60,368 nucleotides of DNA from Bacilli bacterium (GCA_028287395.1 JAQBPR010000211.1:1-60368); one strand, 5' to 3'. Counted from the first letter of the stretch, positions 29,781-41,652 are shown. Made by a program: numbers and translations. Notes: generated by a model not told the origin, from the sequence alone.

Positions 29781-29816
29781 AGAGCGAAAGTCCTATAAGG
29801 GAGTTGTTGGCATCCG

Positions 29817-30734
29817 GTGAATCGAATTACGCATCGCATTAGACAGCCGTTGTTGTGGTGTGCTGTTCTTATAGTAGGTTTAATTTCTTTGTTAATTCCG
29901 CTAATCAATGTTATTACCATTCAATTATTGATGATTCCCATACTGATGCTTTATATGAAGCTTGATGTAAAGCAGTTTTGTCTAGCTTATGTGTCAAGTT
30001 TATTTGTGTTGTTTTTATTTATGGGTGGTGCGGGAGCGGTTTTGGCGATGTATTCCTTATTTTTTATTCCACCGGTTGTGGTTATGGGGCAATTGTATAA
30101 GAAGGGCGCAGCCGCGCGTACGGTTCTATTTGTCACTTCACTTATGCTCATTGGCGAAATTTTACTGCTTTTGATGATGAGCTACGGAACAGGTCTACAC
30201 CCTATTGAAAGCTTTAAAACGCTGCTGAATGAAAATATATCGAGCATTCCCGATTCACTGCGGCAATATATACCCAATGGATATGCGGATACAATGACGT
30301 TGATGATCCCATTTCTGCTTGTGATTTCAGTAGCCTATTATGTCAATCTCACGCATCGACTCAGCAGAAGATTATTAAAGAAATCAGCAACGCCGTTGCC
30401 AGCTTTTTCGCCGATACGAACGTGGAAGCTGCCTAAATCGATAATGTGGTATTTTCTTATCGTGATTGGCATGAATTTCTGGGTCAATGTAAATTCAGAT
30501 TTATTTTTTCGGATGATTGTGTTAAATTTATTGCCGCTGTTCGTCGTTATATTTATTGTTCAAGCGATCGGTTTATTGTATGATTTTGTTTACTGGAAAA
30601 AGTGGAATCGGGCTGTTCCGGTTATTGCCATTGTATTGATTATCTTGATATCACCGCTATTATATTTGGCCTGCTTGATTGGGCTATTGGATGTCTTGTT
30701 ACCGCTTCGTAAGCGGTTTTCGGATAAATTATAA
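29817..30734 (+). CDS. yybS: DUF2232 (YybS-like) polytopic membrane protein
   Basis: A 305-residue membrane protein with about eight hydrophobic helices. It lacks an assigned function, though DUF2232 proteins are related to the S-component of ECF transporters. In most Bacillales yybS lies between rpsR and gdpP, as here except for the inserted copper genes. The start is GTG at 29817, with AAGGGAG 13 bases upstream, which is long. The gene ends 23 bases before gdpP and is probably cotranscribed with it. Confidence 0.85.
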   Translation: MNRITHRIRQPLLWCAVLIVGLISLLIPLINVITIQLLMIPILMLYMKLDVKQFCLAYVSSLFVLFLFMGGAGAVLAMYSLFFIPPVVVMGQLYKKGAAARTVLFVTSLMLIGEILLLLMMSYGTGLHPIESFKTLLNENISSIPDSLRQYIPNGYADTMTLMIPFLLVISVAYYVNLTHRLSRRLLKKSATPLPAFSPIRTWKLPKSIMWYFLIVIGMNFWVNVNSDLFFRMIVLNLLPLFVVIFIVQAIGLLYDFVYWKKWNRAVPVIAIVLIILISPLLYLACLIGLLDVLLPLRKRFSDKL

Positions 30735-30757
30735 GCGGGTAGAGGAGCTACATTCAC

Positions 30758-32722
30758 ATGCCTAAGTTTCTGTTGAAGAAATGGCACGGTTTACACATTG
30801 TTTGGATTTTTATTCTTTTGTTTGCCTTGATCTTTCTATTGTTCTGGACAGAAGGATGGATCATTGGGGGGTTCGCTTTAGTTCTTGGTCTTGCTCTGCT
30901 TATTTATACGATGGCGGCGGAAAAGGCATTTCGGCGTGAGTTAAACGGTTATATTGGTACTTTGTCGCACCGCATTACTCAAGCGGGGAATGAGGTTTTG
31001 CAGGAGCTACCAATTGGGATTTTATTGTTTAATGAAGAGAAGCTGGTGGAGTGGCATAATCCTTTTATTGCTAAAATGTTAGAAAAAAATTCTGTGATCG
31101 GCGAGTCCTTGTTGGAGCTTATCCCTTTACTGAAAGGTAAAAAAGAAAAGGACCCGCGTTTTGAAATGAAGCGTGGCAGCAAAACCTATCAGGTTTTATT
31201 GCGTTCCGATGAGCGTCTCCTCTATTTTCAGGAAATAACGGCACAAGCCGATTTATTCAAACGATATCAAGATGAAAAAACGGTATTAGGCATTCTCATG
31301 TTAGATAACTTAGAAGAAGCGACGCAAGGTATGGATGATCAAGCGCGTAATGTTGTCTTTGGCAAGGTAACCGGCGAGATTAACGAGTGGGCGCAGCGTT
31401 ATAAATTATATGTAAGAAGGATGTCTTCCGACCGCTATTTAATTGTTATGGATCATAAAGCCTTACAGCAGCTGGAGCAGTCGCGCTTTGAAATTTTGGA
31501 TGAGGTGCGTGACTTAACGAGTGAATTAAAGCTTCCATTCACATTAAGTATCGGGGTGGCCTCAGGAGCGGATTCGTTGATTGAGCTGGGGCATATTGCG
31601 CAAACGAGTTTGGATATGGCGCTTGGTCGCGGCGGGGATCAAGTGGCAGTGAAAATCGGGCAGCGGATGACTTTTTATGGGGGCCGTTCGAATGCAGTGG
31701 AGAAACGTACGCGAGTTAGAGCAAGGGTGATCTCGCATGCCTTGCGTGATTTGATTAAGGAAAGTGAAAATGTAATCATCATGGGTCATAAGGTTCCCGA
31801 TATGGATGCGATCGGCGCTGCTATTGGTGTGTTAAAAGCGGTTCAGGTGAGCAACAAGGAAGGTTATATTGTCTTGGAAGGTGTCAATCCGTCGATTGAA
31901 AAGCTGATGGCGGAAATTATGGAGCAGGAAAAATTTGCGCGTTGTTTCATTACGCCAGAGCAGGCGCTGCAAATGACGAATCAACGAACGCTGGCTGTGG
32001 TAGTAGATACGCATAAGGCTTCCTTGGTGGCAGAAGCAAGATTGTTACAACAAACCTCACGCATTGTGATTGTCGACCATCATCGCCGCGGTGAGGAATT
32101 TATTAATGAAGCGGTTCTCGTCTATATGGAGCCTTATGCTTCTTCCACTTGCGAATTGGTGACAGAGCTGCTGCAATATTTTAACGAACGTTTATCGATG
32201 GATGTACTGGAAGCGACGGCGCTGCTTGCCGGAATTACGATGGATACGAAAAGCTTTAGCTTACGTACAGGGGCAAGAACGTTCGAGGCAGCTTCTTTCT
32301 TGCGGCGAAATGGCGCGGATACTGCGATGATCCAACGTTTGCTGAAGGAAGATCTGGAATCTTTCGTCCGTAAAGCAGAAATAATTAAGCATGCGGAAAT
32401 TTTGTACAATCATGTCGCTTTGGCCGTAACGGAGCCGAATCGCAAGCATTCCCAAATGCTTATTGCACAAGTAGCGGATACGCTATTGAATATGACGGAT
32501 ATTATGGCTTCCTTTGTGATTAGTGAACGTCAAGACGGCTTAATTGGCATCAGTGCGAGGTCGCTCGGACAGATTAATGTTCAGCTTGTCATGGAACGCA
32601 TGGGTGGCGGAGGTCATTTAACAAATGCTGCTGTGCAGCTTGAAGGAACTTTGCAAGATGCGGCGAATCAATTAAAGCAGGTACTTGAGGAATTTGAAGC
32701 GGAAGAGGGGTTGTTCGAATGA
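30758..32722 (+). CDS. gdpP: Cyclic di-AMP phosphodiesterase GdpP
   Basis: Membrane enzyme that degrades c-di-AMP and so affects potassium balance and wall stress. Two membrane helices (about 12-52) precede a PAS-like domain, a degenerate GGDEF domain (about 170-300, no GGDEF motif) and the DHH/DHHA1 catalytic part: [33 protein letters not shown] and [10 protein letters not shown]. 654 residues is the family length. Its TGA overlaps the rplI ATG. GAGGAG lies upstream. Confidence 0.96.
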   Translation: MPKFLLKKWHGLHIVWIFILLFALIFLLFWTEGWIIGGFALVLGLALLIYTMAAEKAFRRELNGYIGTLSHRITQAGNEVLQELPIGILLFNEEKLVEWHNPFIAKMLEKNSVIGESLLELIPLLKGKKEKDPRFEMKRGSKTYQVLLRSDERLLYFQEITAQADLFKRYQDEKTVLGILMLDNLEEATQGMDDQARNVVFGKVTGEINEWAQRYKLYVRRMSSDRYLIVMDHKALQQLEQSRFEILDEVRDLTSELKLPFTLSIGVASGADSLIELGHIAQTSLDMALGRGGDQVAVKIGQRMTFYGGRSNAVEKRTRVRARVISHALRDLIKESENVIIMGHKVPDMDAIGAAIGVLKAVQVSNKEGYIVLEGVNPSIEKLMAEIMEQEKFARCFITPEQALQMTNQRTLAVVVDTHKASLVAEARLLQQTSRIVIVDHHRRGEEFINEAVLVYMEPYASSTCELVTELLQYFNERLSMDVLEATALLAGITMDTKSFSLRTGARTFEAASFLRRNGADTAMIQRLLKEDLESFVRKAEIIKHAEILYNHVALAVTEPNRKHSQMLIAQVADTLLNMTDIMASFVISERQDGLIGISARSLGQINVQLVMERMGGGGHLTNAAVQLEGTLQDAANQLKQVLEEFEAEEGLFE

Positions 32723-33165
32723 AGGTTATTTTATTGAAGGATGTTAAGAGTCAAGGGAAAAAGGGCGAAGTGAAGGAAGTGTCGGAAGGTTACGCACAGA
32801 ATTTTTTGCTGAAGCAAGGGCTGGCTAAGATTGCATCGGATTCGAATATAAAGGTCATGGACCAACAAAAGCTGTCGGAGAAGAAAAAGAAAGACAATGA
32901 GAAGGCAGAGGCGCAGGCGCTTGCCGCAAAAATAGGCGAGCTTACATTACAAATCAAAGGCAAGGCCGGAGAAGGCGGACGTCTTTTTGGTTCCATTACG
33001 ACGAAGCAAATTGCCGAGGAATTGGATCGTCAATATAAGATTGCATTGGATAAAAGAAAAATGACACTGGATGACCCTATTCGCGTTTTGGGTACGACTA
33101 GCGTTCCCATCAAGCTGTATCCTGAGGTGATCGCAACTTTAAAGGTTCAAGTAACGGAGGCGTAG
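32719..33165 (+). CDS. rplI: 50S ribosomal protein L9
   Basis: Two-domain ribosomal protein. The N-terminal part [20 protein letters not shown] and [13 protein letters not shown] are diagnostic; a long central helix and C-terminal domain ([14 protein letters not shown]) follow. 148 residues. The start overlaps the gdpP stop (ATGA), and dnaB follows after 3 bases, so all three are translated from one transcript. Confidence 0.97.
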   Translation: MKVILLKDVKSQGKKGEVKEVSEGYAQNFLLKQGLAKIASDSNIKVMDQQKLSEKKKKDNEKAEAQALAAKIGELTLQIKGKAGEGGRLFGSITTKQIAEELDRQYKIALDKRKMTLDDPIRVLGTTSVPIKLYPEVIATLKVQVTEA

Positions 33166-33168
33166 CAC

Positions 33169-34527
33169 ATGGAAGGAGAATGGCTGCTTGACCGTATTCC
33201 GCCGCAAAACCTGGAAGCGGAGCAGGCTGTGCTCGGCGCCATTTTGTTGGATGGCGATGCGATGGTTACAGCGATGGAGCGGCTGCACAGCGAGGATTTT
33301 TATCGCGCGTCGCATCAGCAAATTTACGAGAGCATGGTTGAGCTGGCAGAATCGAATGAGCCTGTTGATTTGATTACGCTGACAGCGAAGCTGCAAGATA
33401 AAAAACAACTGGACGATATAGGCTCTGTCAGCTATTTGGCGGAGCTCGCGAATGCGGTGCCAACGGCGGCGAATATTGATTATTACGCGACCATTGTCGA
33501 GGAAAAAGCGATGCTTCGCCGCCTGATTCGTGCTGCGAATCAGATCGTTAGCAATGGCTACGCAAACGCAGATGATGTAACGGATATGCTGAGCGATGCC
33601 GAGATGCGGATTATGGAAATTTCGCAGCGCCGCGCCGGCAGCGGATTTGTTTCGATCCGTGATGTACTTATGGAGGTATTCGAGCGTGTTGAATATCTCT
33701 CGGAGCATAAGGGCGGCCCTACGGGGATTTCTTCCGGCTTTCGTGATCTCGATAAGATGACATCTGGCTTTCAGAAGTCTGATTTGATCATCGTAGCGGC
33801 ACGTCCCTCTGTGGGGAAAACCGCTTTTGCGCTTAATATTGCGCAAAATGCAGGTGTTCGCGGCAAAGAGACGATTGCTATTTTTAGTTTGGAAATGGGA
33901 GCTGCCCAGCTGGTACAACGGATGATATGCGCAGAGGCTAATGTCGATGCGAATCGGCTGCGAACGGGGGAGCTGAAGCCGGATGATTGGGAAAAGTTGA
34001 CGATGGCCATTGGTTCTTTGTCGGAGGCCAATATCTATATTGATGATTCACCCTCGCTGAATGTCGCGGAGATCCGTGCGAAGTGCCGACGTTTAAAGAA
34101 GGAGAAGGGGCTTGGAATGATTCTCATCGATTATTTGCAGCTGATCCATGGTCGGGGCAAAGGCGGAGACAATCGTCAGCAGGAAGTTTCCGAAATTTCG
34201 CGAACCTTGAAGCAGATTGCGCGTGAGCTGGAAGTGCCGGTGATCGCATTATCGCAATTAAGTCGGGGTGTGGAGCAGCGTCAAGACAAGCGCCCGATGA
34301 TGTCCGATTTACGTGAATCGGGTTCGATTGAGCAAGATGCGGATATTGTCGCGTTTTTGTATCGCGATGATTATTATAATAAGGAATCGGAAAAAGAAGG
34401 CGTGATCGAAATCATTATTGCCAAGCAGCGGAATGGCCCGGTAGGTACCGTAGAGCTGGCCTTTTTGAAAAATTTTAATAAATTCGTCAGTCTCGATCGT
34501 ACACATCAGGAGTCAGCAGCAATGTAA
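33169..34527 (+). CDS. dnaB: Replicative DNA helicase DnaB (DnaC in B. subtilis)
   Basis: Hexameric helicase of the replication fork. The N-terminal helical domain begins with RIPPQNLEAEQAVLGAILLD; the RecA-like domain has Walker A ARPSVGKTAFALNIA, Walker B MILIDYLQLIHG and the loop ALSQLSRGVEQR. 452 residues with no intein, although this gene is a common intein site. GGAGG lies at the end of rplI. A terminator follows. Confidence 0.97.
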   Translation: MEGEWLLDRIPPQNLEAEQAVLGAILLDGDAMVTAMERLHSEDFYRASHQQIYESMVELAESNEPVDLITLTAKLQDKKQLDDIGSVSYLAELANAVPTAANIDYYATIVEEKAMLRRLIRAANQIVSNGYANADDVTDMLSDAEMRIMEISQRRAGSGFVSIRDVLMEVFERVEYLSEHKGGPTGISSGFRDLDKMTSGFQKSDLIIVAARPSVGKTAFALNIAQNAGVRGKETIAIFSLEMGAAQLVQRMICAEANVDANRLRTGELKPDDWEKLTMAIGSLSEANIYIDDSPSLNVAEIRAKCRRLKKEKGLGMILIDYLQLIHGRGKGGDNRQQEVSEISRTLKQIARELEVPVIALSQLSRGVEQRQDKRPMMSDLRESGSIEQDADIVAFLYRDDYYNKESEKEGVIEIIIAKQRNGPVGTVELAFLKNFNKFVSLDRTHQESAAM

Positions 34528-34544
34528 AACTCGCATAAGTTGAT

Positions 34545-34590
34545 AAATACGAACGATTCAGGCATAAACTCCTGGAATGTTCGTATTTTA
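34545..34590 (+). terminator. Terminator after dnaB
   Basis: AATACGAAC (34546-34554) pairs with GTTCGTATT (34579-34587), with an inner TTCAGG/CCTGGA stem; a T-rich tract follows. Confidence 0.85.
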
Positions 34591-34612
34591 TTCGATTTTT
34601 GCGTGGATTTCG

Positions 34613-34641
34613 TTGACTTTCGACATTTGGACTGGTACACT
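34613..34641 (+). promoter_or_regulatory. Promoter of purA
   Basis: TTGACT (34613-34618), 17-base spacer, extended -10 TGGTACACT (TACACT at 34636-34641), 68 bases before the purA ATG. I saw no clear PurR box. Confidence 0.65.
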
Positions 34642-34660
34642 GGACATGCTGTGTGTTTAG

Positions 34661-35995
<1,335 letters not shown>

Positions 35996-36013
35996 CAAGG
36001 ATTTAACATAGCG

Positions 36014-36052
36014 AACAGCGGATTTTCTTCGATGAAAATTCGCTGTTTTTTT
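36014..36052 (+). terminator. Terminator after purA
   Basis: AACAGCG (36014-36020) and ATTTTC pair with GAAAAT and CGCTGTT (36041-36047); seven T residues follow. Confidence 0.9.
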
Positions 36053-36214
36053 GCGTTCAGCAAGGGGGATATTCGCTAGAAATGTTTCTAATCTTTCGTT
36101 TATGGTTTTCTCCTAAAGGGTCTTTTTTTTGTCGTCAAGCGTTAAACTTGCTGATTTTCGTCCATACTGGAAAGAAAACTCATTTTGCTTAATAAGTGCT
36201 AGGGAGGTCAACAA

Positions 36215-36973
36215 GTGGTCAAATTATTGAATTGGTTGAGTAAAACAATCTTGAAAACGTTGCTTGTCGCGGGCTTGACGATTTATCTGACATGGATTGT
36301 AGTGCATACCTATGTGGACAAGATCTTAACGAAGTATCATCTGGAAAGCGATCAATCCAAAGTACAATTTTTTGATTTTTTGTCACAAATGTCGGATAGC
36401 TTGAATATACTTAAACCAGCGAGTTCGCAGAAACAAGCTGCCGATGTTTCGCCAGTAACGGATCAAACTCAGGCAGTGGGGCAAATAACCGATTCATCGA
36501 GCTCGGATAAGCCAGCCGTGTCACAACCAGAGAGCCAGCCGCAATCGTCTATTCAACCGAACTCATCTGTACAATCGCAGTCTAAGCTAACGCCAACGCC
36601 AACTGCTGAGCCGGTCAAGCAAACAGACCCTTCTGCAAAAACGACAGCAAAAGCTCCGGATGACAGTATCTCCGCATGGAAGCAGCAAAGCGTAGATTCC
36701 AAACAACAGACGGATTCCAGTGAGAAGCAAAAGAGCTTATTTATGTCAGCAGAGCAATTTACGCAAAAAAAGGATCAATTGAGCGACAGTGATAAAATGA
36801 AAATTTTCACGCTGCTTGCCTCAAGATTACCAGAGAATGAATTGCAGCAAATCTCTACGTATTTAGAGGGTGGAGTTACGGAACAAGAGTGGGCAGCGAT
36901 CCAACAAATCGTTGAAAAGGATTTAAAGCCGGATGAATATAAACAGCTTGAAGATCTGCTTGCCAAATATTAA
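36215..36973 (+). CDS. Membrane-anchored protein with Ser/Gln/Pro-rich linker, unknown function
   Basis: A 252-residue protein that I do not recognise. A basic N-terminus and one membrane helix (ILKTLLVAGLTIYLTWIVV) are followed by a low-complexity segment rich in Ser, Gln, Pro and Thr (about residues 68-165) and a charged helical domain at the C-terminus (SDSDKMKIFTLLASRLPENE, LEGGVTEQEWAAIQQIVE). Two similar helical units there (LQQISTYLEGGV and YKQLEDLLAKY) suggest a repeated element. It is probably anchored in the membrane with the C-domain outside. The start is GTG with GGGAGG upstream. It lies just before the cell-wall genes, and its last 4 bases overlap the convergent small gene. Confidence 0.75.
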   Translation: MVKLLNWLSKTILKTLLVAGLTIYLTWIVVHTYVDKILTKYHLESDQSKVQFFDFLSQMSDSLNILKPASSQKQAADVSPVTDQTQAVGQITDSSSSDKPAVSQPESQPQSSIQPNSSVQSQSKLTPTPTAEPVKQTDPSAKTTAKAPDDSISAWKQQSVDSKQQTDSSEKQKSLFMSAEQFTQKKDQLSDSDKMKIFTLLASRLPENELQQISTYLEGGVTEQEWAAIQQIVEKDLKPDEYKQLEDLLAKY

Positions 36974-37239
36974 AACTGGCCGCCATGCCGTTTGATCGTA
37001 TCCTCAGCTTGCCGCCAACGTGACTTTTCAACAAAAACATCAAGAGAATATAAGTATTCCTCGGCTGCTTCCATAGATTCCAAGGTATCGTCAGTTTGGA
37101 CGGGTTTTGGGATGCTTGCAGTTTTACGTTTAATAGGCGGATGGATACGTAAATCAAGGACACCTTGATTTCTTAAAGCGGTTGCTGCAAGATCTAAATC
37201 AACTTTTTTCTTAAATGCTGCGGTTAAATTGGTCTCCAT
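36970..37239 (-). CDS. Small protein of unknown function
   Basis: An 89-residue charged protein (METNLTAAFKKKVDLDLAAT, ALRNQGVLDLRIHPP) with a very good ribosome site, GGAGGAG, 5 bases before the ATG, so it is likely a real gene although it has no family I can name. No membrane segment or cysteine pair is present. It is the only minus-strand gene between purA and the wal operon and overlaps the end of the preceding gene by 4 bases. Confidence 0.65.
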   Translation of the reverse strand: METNLTAAFKKKVDLDLAATALRNQGVLDLRIHPPIKRKTASIPKPVQTDDTLESMEAAEEYLYSLDVFVEKSRWRQAEDTIKRHGGQF

Positions 37240-37420
37240 AGTGTCTCCTCCGAGTTGCTTTGTTTTTACGAACGTATTTGATACTTACGCTGTTAAGGTT
37301 GAAAAAATGAGTCGTGTTATGTTAAAGTAAGAAAGGACTCTTTTTTTTTCTATTTTATGGTGTCAATTTCGGTACATATTATGTATAGTTTCGTAAAAAA
37401 AGATTGAAATGAGGAAAATT

Positions 37421-38974
37421 ATGACTTTTATCAAAGGAGCGCGTTGGCTTCGAACGAAATTACAACACTGGAAATCGCATTTTAGCGTCAAGATGCAATC
37501 GTTAAACTGGAAGGAAAGCACACAATCTAAATTCAGATCGATGGTCCAAAAGGACTGGAAATCTTCTATAAAGCGATATCGCATGCATATGTTAAAAGGA
37601 GTAGGGTCGATTGGGCTGGTCGCGGCGATCACCATTGGCGGGAACCACTATGTAAAAGCAAATATGGTTGAGGTTTTCCACGTTTACGTAGATGGACAAG
37701 AAGTCGGTACCGTTAGTAATCCAAAGGTAGTCGATGATTATAAAATCAATAAAGTAAAAGAATTAGAGCAACAAAAGCCTAATGTTCATATGGTGCTTAA
37801 TACAGATGCGGTAACCTTGAAGAGTGAGAAGGCGTTCAAGCTAAAAAGCGATGATACAGCAGCATTAGCTAAGCTTAACGAATCGATGACAACTCACGCT
37901 GTGGGCGTTCAACTGGTCGTGGATGGAAAACTGATTGGAATCGTCAAAGATAAAGATGAAGCGAATGTTATTCTAGACCAAATTAAAGCCAAATATTTAC
38001 CGGCTAAACCAAAAAGCGCTGGACTTGTCAGTATATTATCAGCGGATCGAAACGCTGCGAATGCAGGGGAATCACAGATTGAGAAGGTTGATTTTGTCCA
38101 AAAAGTAGAAATAAATCCTGCGACAATTGATCCGAATGATTTGATGGCCGTTTCGGATGTTGTTAAAAAGCTGCAAACGGGCGATGTGCAGCCGAAAAAA
38201 TACAAGGTAGTCAAAGGGGACTGTGTTTCTTGTATCGCACAGAAATTTAATATTTCAAAGCAAATGATTTATAAAAATAACCCAACCCTGGCCGACGATG
38301 TCCTGAATATCGGTCAAGAGTTGGATTTGACTGTGTTACAGCCGACGCTCTCGGTAAAAACAGTAGAGAAAGTAGTCGAGAATCAAGAGGTTCAATTTGA
38401 TACGAATTATACAAAGGATAGCAGCCTGCGTGCTGGTGTAGTAAATATAGTTACCCCAGGTAAAAATGGGATGAAGAAGGTAACCTTTGAGCTTACGAAA
38501 GTGGATGGCTTAATGGAGGATGAGCAAATGCTGAGCGAGGAGATTGTGACTCCTCCAGTATCTGCTACGGCTATAAAAGGCACTAAAGTGATTCAAGGTG
38601 AAGGCACAGGTAAATTTGCTTGGCCGGTCATTGGCGCAAGTATTTCCAGCGGCTTTGGAAATCGCTGGGGTAAATTTCATAAAGGTGTCGATCTGACAGG
38701 GAATAAAACGATTTTGGCTGCGGACAACGGCAAGGTTATTTACGCGGGGTTTACGAGCGACTACGGAAATCATGTTATCATCGATCATATGAACGGATAT
38801 AAAACCGTATACGCTCATTTAAGCCAGTTCAGTGTTACGGTCGGGAAAGTCGTGGAAAAGGGCGATAAGGTAGGCGTGATGGGCAGTACAGGTGACGCGA
38901 CAGGCGTGCATCTTCACTTTGAAGTGAGACGTGACGATAATCCGGAGAACCCGCTGAAGTACTTAAATCGATAG
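37421..38974 (+). CDS. LysM/G5/M23 peptidase, probable cell-wall endopeptidase
   Basis: Predicted exported peptidoglycan hydrolase. A long basic N-terminus leads to one membrane helix (MLKGVGSIGLVAAITIGGNH), then a domain to about residue 255, a LysM wall-binding motif (KYKVVKGDCVSCIAQKFNIS), a G5 domain (about 310-390) and a C-terminal M23 metallopeptidase with the zinc ligands in GKFHKGVDLTG and HLHFEVRRD. The ATG at 37421 has GAGGA 5 bases upstream; the ATG at 37409 lacks one. 517 residues. Related genes stand directly before walR in Paenibacillus; WalR controls wall hydrolases in other Firmicutes, so regulation by the next genes is plausible. Confidence 0.9.
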   Translation: MTFIKGARWLRTKLQHWKSHFSVKMQSLNWKESTQSKFRSMVQKDWKSSIKRYRMHMLKGVGSIGLVAAITIGGNHYVKANMVEVFHVYVDGQEVGTVSNPKVVDDYKINKVKELEQQKPNVHMVLNTDAVTLKSEKAFKLKSDDTAALAKLNESMTTHAVGVQLVVDGKLIGIVKDKDEANVILDQIKAKYLPAKPKSAGLVSILSADRNAANAGESQIEKVDFVQKVEINPATIDPNDLMAVSDVVKKLQTGDVQPKKYKVVKGDCVSCIAQKFNISKQMIYKNNPTLADDVLNIGQELDLTVLQPTLSVKTVEKVVENQEVQFDTNYTKDSSLRAGVVNIVTPGKNGMKKVTFELTKVDGLMEDEQMLSEEIVTPPVSATAIKGTKVIQGEGTGKFAWPVIGASISSGFGNRWGKFHKGVDLTGNKTILAADNGKVIYAGFTSDYGNHVIIDHMNGYKTVYAHLSQFSVTVGKVVEKGDKVGVMGSTGDATGVHLHFEVRRDDNPENPLKYLNR

Positions 38975-39032
38975 GTTGAGAATGAATGGCATTGCAGGGA
39001 ACGATTAGGTTCGCTGTGATGTCTTTTTTTTG

Positions 39033-39039
39033 GTACAAT
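39033..39039 (+). promoter_or_regulatory. Promoter -10 of the wal operon
   Basis: The extended -10 TGGTACAAT (TACAAT at 39034-39039) lies 41 bases before the predicted walR start; the -35 is not clear. Confidence 0.45.
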
Positions 39040-39079
39040 GGAACTATAGATGATGCAATACGAGAGGAAAGTGGTTCCT

Positions 39080-39787
39080 TTGTTCGCAAAAATTTTAGTG
39101 GTGGACGATGAACAACCGATTGCCGATATTTTGAAATTCCATTTGGAAAAAGAAGGGTATCAGGTCATTTGCGCTTACGATGGCGGGAGCGCTGTCGAGC
39201 TGGCGTTTAAAGAGGATCCCGATTTGATTTTATTGGACTTGATGCTTCCTGTGAAAGACGGTATGGACGTATGCCGTGAAATTCGCGCTAAGTTAAATAC
39301 GCCGATTATTATGCTGACTGCTAAAGATTCGGAGATTGATAAAGTACTAGGTTTGGAAATGGGTGCGGATGATTATGTGACGAAGCCCTTTAGCGCAAGA
39401 GAATTATTAGCTCGCGTGAAGGCTCGTTTGCGCAGACAAAGTCAAACACAGTCCACTGCATTGGAAGCGGCTGCCCAGCAAGGCTTGCGTATCCACAAAT
39501 TGGTGATCGACAATGAAATGTATATCGTATATAAAGATGAGGTTGGGTTGGATTTGACGCATCGTGAGTTTGAACTAATCTATTATATGGCGCGCAATAA
39601 TGGCAAGGTAATGACTCGGGAGCATCTGCTTCAAGCGGTGTGGGGTTATGATTATTTTGGAGATGTACGTACGGTGGATGTAACAATTCGCAGGCTCCGA
39701 GAGAAAATTGAGGATGACCCGAGTCATCCCGAGTATATTACAACCCGAAGAGGTTTAGGCTATATGATGCGTACGCCGAAAGGCTAG
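39080..39787 (+). CDS. walR: Essential response regulator WalR (YycF)
   Basis: OmpR-family regulator of cell-wall metabolism, essential in most Firmicutes. Receiver domain with [16 protein letters not shown], Asp53 in [13 protein letters not shown], and [17 protein letters not shown]; winged helix ending [21 protein letters not shown] place the start at the TTG at 39080, which gives 235 residues, the length of B. subtilis WalR, and puts AGAGGA about 11 bases upstream. An ATG ten codons earlier (39050) has no ribosome site. First gene of walR-walK-yycH-yycI-walJ-htrA. Confidence 0.95.
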   Translation: MFAKILVVDDEQPIADILKFHLEKEGYQVICAYDGGSAVELAFKEDPDLILLDLMLPVKDGMDVCREIRAKLNTPIIMLTAKDSEIDKVLGLEMGADDYVTKPFSARELLARVKARLRRQSQTQSTALEAAAQQGLRIHKLVIDNEMYIVYKDEVGLDLTHREFELIYYMARNNGKVMTREHLLQAVWGYDYFGDVRTVDVTIRRLREKIEDDPSHPEYITTRRGLGYMMRTPKG

Positions 39788-39804
39788 CTTGGAGGGCCGT
39801 TTCA

Positions 39805-41652
39805 ATGAGAGGGATCCGTTTTTTTCGCACGATTCAGGTTAAGTTGATCATTATGTATGTCCTGCTTATTCTATTTGCGATGCAGTTGATCGGGATCTAT
39901 TTTATGAAAACCATGGAAAGCTCATTAAAAAATAATTTTTCCGAAACTTTGGACCAACAATCCAAATTATTTGCGCTTTTGGTAGAGCCTTATTTTAGTC
40001 AGGACACTACAAGTTTGGATGGAAACAGCGCGGATAGTAAAAAACAAAATATTGACCTGAATGCTTTTGTCAGCAATTGGTACACGATTATGAATGCAGA
40101 TATTCAAGTGATTGATGCCAACGGGATCGTTCTCGCGACCTCATTACCTAATGCGACAAAAATTATCGGACAGAAGAATACGCAGTTGATTGTGAGTCAA
40201 GCGCTGCAGAATATTACAGACAGTGACAACGATGGGATTATGGTGGATACGGATGGTTATCTCAAAAAGTTCATTGCTAAACCGGTGGGCAGCGGGGGAA
40301 AAGTAACCGGAGCGGTCTATATTGTGGCTTCGATGGAGAATACATTTAATACGATTCATCGGATTAATCGGATATTTTTATCCGGAACCTTGATTGCACT
40401 GGCACTGACCGCACTGCTGGGGATTATCCTTTCACATACCATTACCAGCCCCATTAAGGATATTACAAGGCAAGTTACCTCGGTGGCAAAAGGAAGCTTT
40501 GACCGAAAGCTAAAAGTATTAAGCCAAGATGAGATTGGCCAATTAAGCCATGCTTTTAATGATATGACTCACCGGCTGCAGGAAGCATTGTCTTTAAATG
40601 AAGAGGAGCGGGATAAGCTCGCTTCCATTCTAGCCAATATGAGTGATGGTGTTATTGCGACAGATAATGAAGGTCAGGTTATCGTCATAAATAAGCGGGC
40701 TAAGCAAATGCTGCAGTTGGATGAGCGAGTGGAAGGAAAACAACTGTCACAAATTCTTGGATTGTCGCAGGAGATGGCTTTACCGCTTATATGGAACGAG
40801 GCCAATACAACAATGATCGAGATCCGCATTCCAAATGATGAAGATTTGAATGTTCGGGTTACATTTACGCCGATTCAACGTCGAGAAAAAGGTGTGACAG
40901 GGACGATTGTCGTGCTGCAGGATGTCACAGAGCAAGAGCAATTGGAGCAAGCTCGCCGCGAGTTTGTGGCCAATGTTTCCCATGAGCTGAGAACGCCGTT
41001 AACTACGATCAAAAGCTATTTAGAAGCGCTTGAGGATGGAGCAATCGAAGAACCGCAGCTGGCCCAGAGGTTTATTGGGGTTACCCGGAATGAAACGGAA
41101 CGGATGATTCGGCTGGTAACAGATCTTTTGCATTTATCACGGTTGGACTCGAAAGAAGCTATGCTGGCTAAAGAGTGGATTTCGGTGTCTGATATGCTGG
41201 AGGAGGTTGCGGATCGGTTTTCTTTCCAATTGCTGCAACGAAACACAGTTATTTCCGTCCATGTTGCAGATGGAATGCCGAAAATTTTGATGGATCGTGA
41301 TAAAATAGATCAGGTGTTGGATAATTTGGTTTCCAACGCGATTAAATACACCGGAGATGGCGGGTATATTGAAATCGGTGCGATGCAAAATCCGCAAAAC
41401 CAGCTGGAAATTTTCGTCAAGGACAATGGAATTGGGATTCCTAAAAAAGATTTAAGTCGCATTTTTGAACGATTTTATCGGGTGGATAAAGCAAGATCAC
41501 GGAATATGGGAGGCACAGGCTTAGGTCTATCCATTGCCCAGGAAATAATTAAGGCGCATGACGGCATCATTTCATTAGAGTCAGAGTACAATCAAGGAAC
41601 GAAGGTCACCTTCACGCTGCCTTTCCAACAGAAAGGAAGTGAGGCTATATGA
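39805..41652 (+). CDS. walK: Sensor histidine kinase WalK (YycG)
   Basis: Kinase partner of WalR that monitors wall status. Two membrane helices (about 10-31 and 184-206) flank an extracellular PAS/Cache-like domain of about 150 residues; HAMP (207-260), a cytoplasmic PAS (about 265-370), the phospho-acceptor His393 in FVANVSHELRTPLTTI, and the ATPase domain (LVSNAIKYTGDGG, NGIGIPKKDLSR, GGTGLGLSIAQ) follow. 615 residues, typical. TGA overlaps the yycH ATG. Confidence 0.97.
   Translation: MRGIRFFRTIQVKLIIMYVLLILFAMQLIGIYFMKTMESSLKNNFSETLDQQSKLFALLVEPYFSQDTTSLDGNSADSKKQNIDLNAFVSNWYTIMNADIQVIDANGIVLATSLPNATKIIGQKNTQLIVSQALQNITDSDNDGIMVDTDGYLKKFIAKPVGSGGKVTGAVYIVASMENTFNTIHRINRIFLSGTLIALALTALLGIILSHTITSPIKDITRQVTSVAKGSFDRKLKVLSQDEIGQLSHAFNDMTHRLQEALSLNEEERDKLASILANMSDGVIATDNEGQVIVINKRAKQMLQLDERVEGKQLSQILGLSQEMALPLIWNEANTTMIEIRIPNDEDLNVRVTFTPIQRREKGVTGTIVVLQDVTEQEQLEQARREFVANVSHELRTPLTTIKSYLEALEDGAIEEPQLAQRFIGVTRNETERMIRLVTDLLHLSRLDSKEAMLAKEWISVSDMLEEVADRFSFQLLQRNTVISVHVADGMPKILMDRDKIDQVLDNLVSNAIKYTGDGGYIEIGAMQNPQNQLEIFVKDNGIGIPKKDLSRIFERFYRVDKARSRNMGGTGLGLSIAQEIIKAHDGIISLESEYNQGTKVTFTLPFQQKGSEAI

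Noticed and set aside
33169-34527. Intein in dnaB
   Set aside because: The helicase has normal length (452 residues) and an uninterrupted Walker A region.
37280-37420. WalR box before the M23 peptidase gene
   Set aside because: TGTTAT followed after five bases by AGTAAG matches the direct-repeat consensus poorly.
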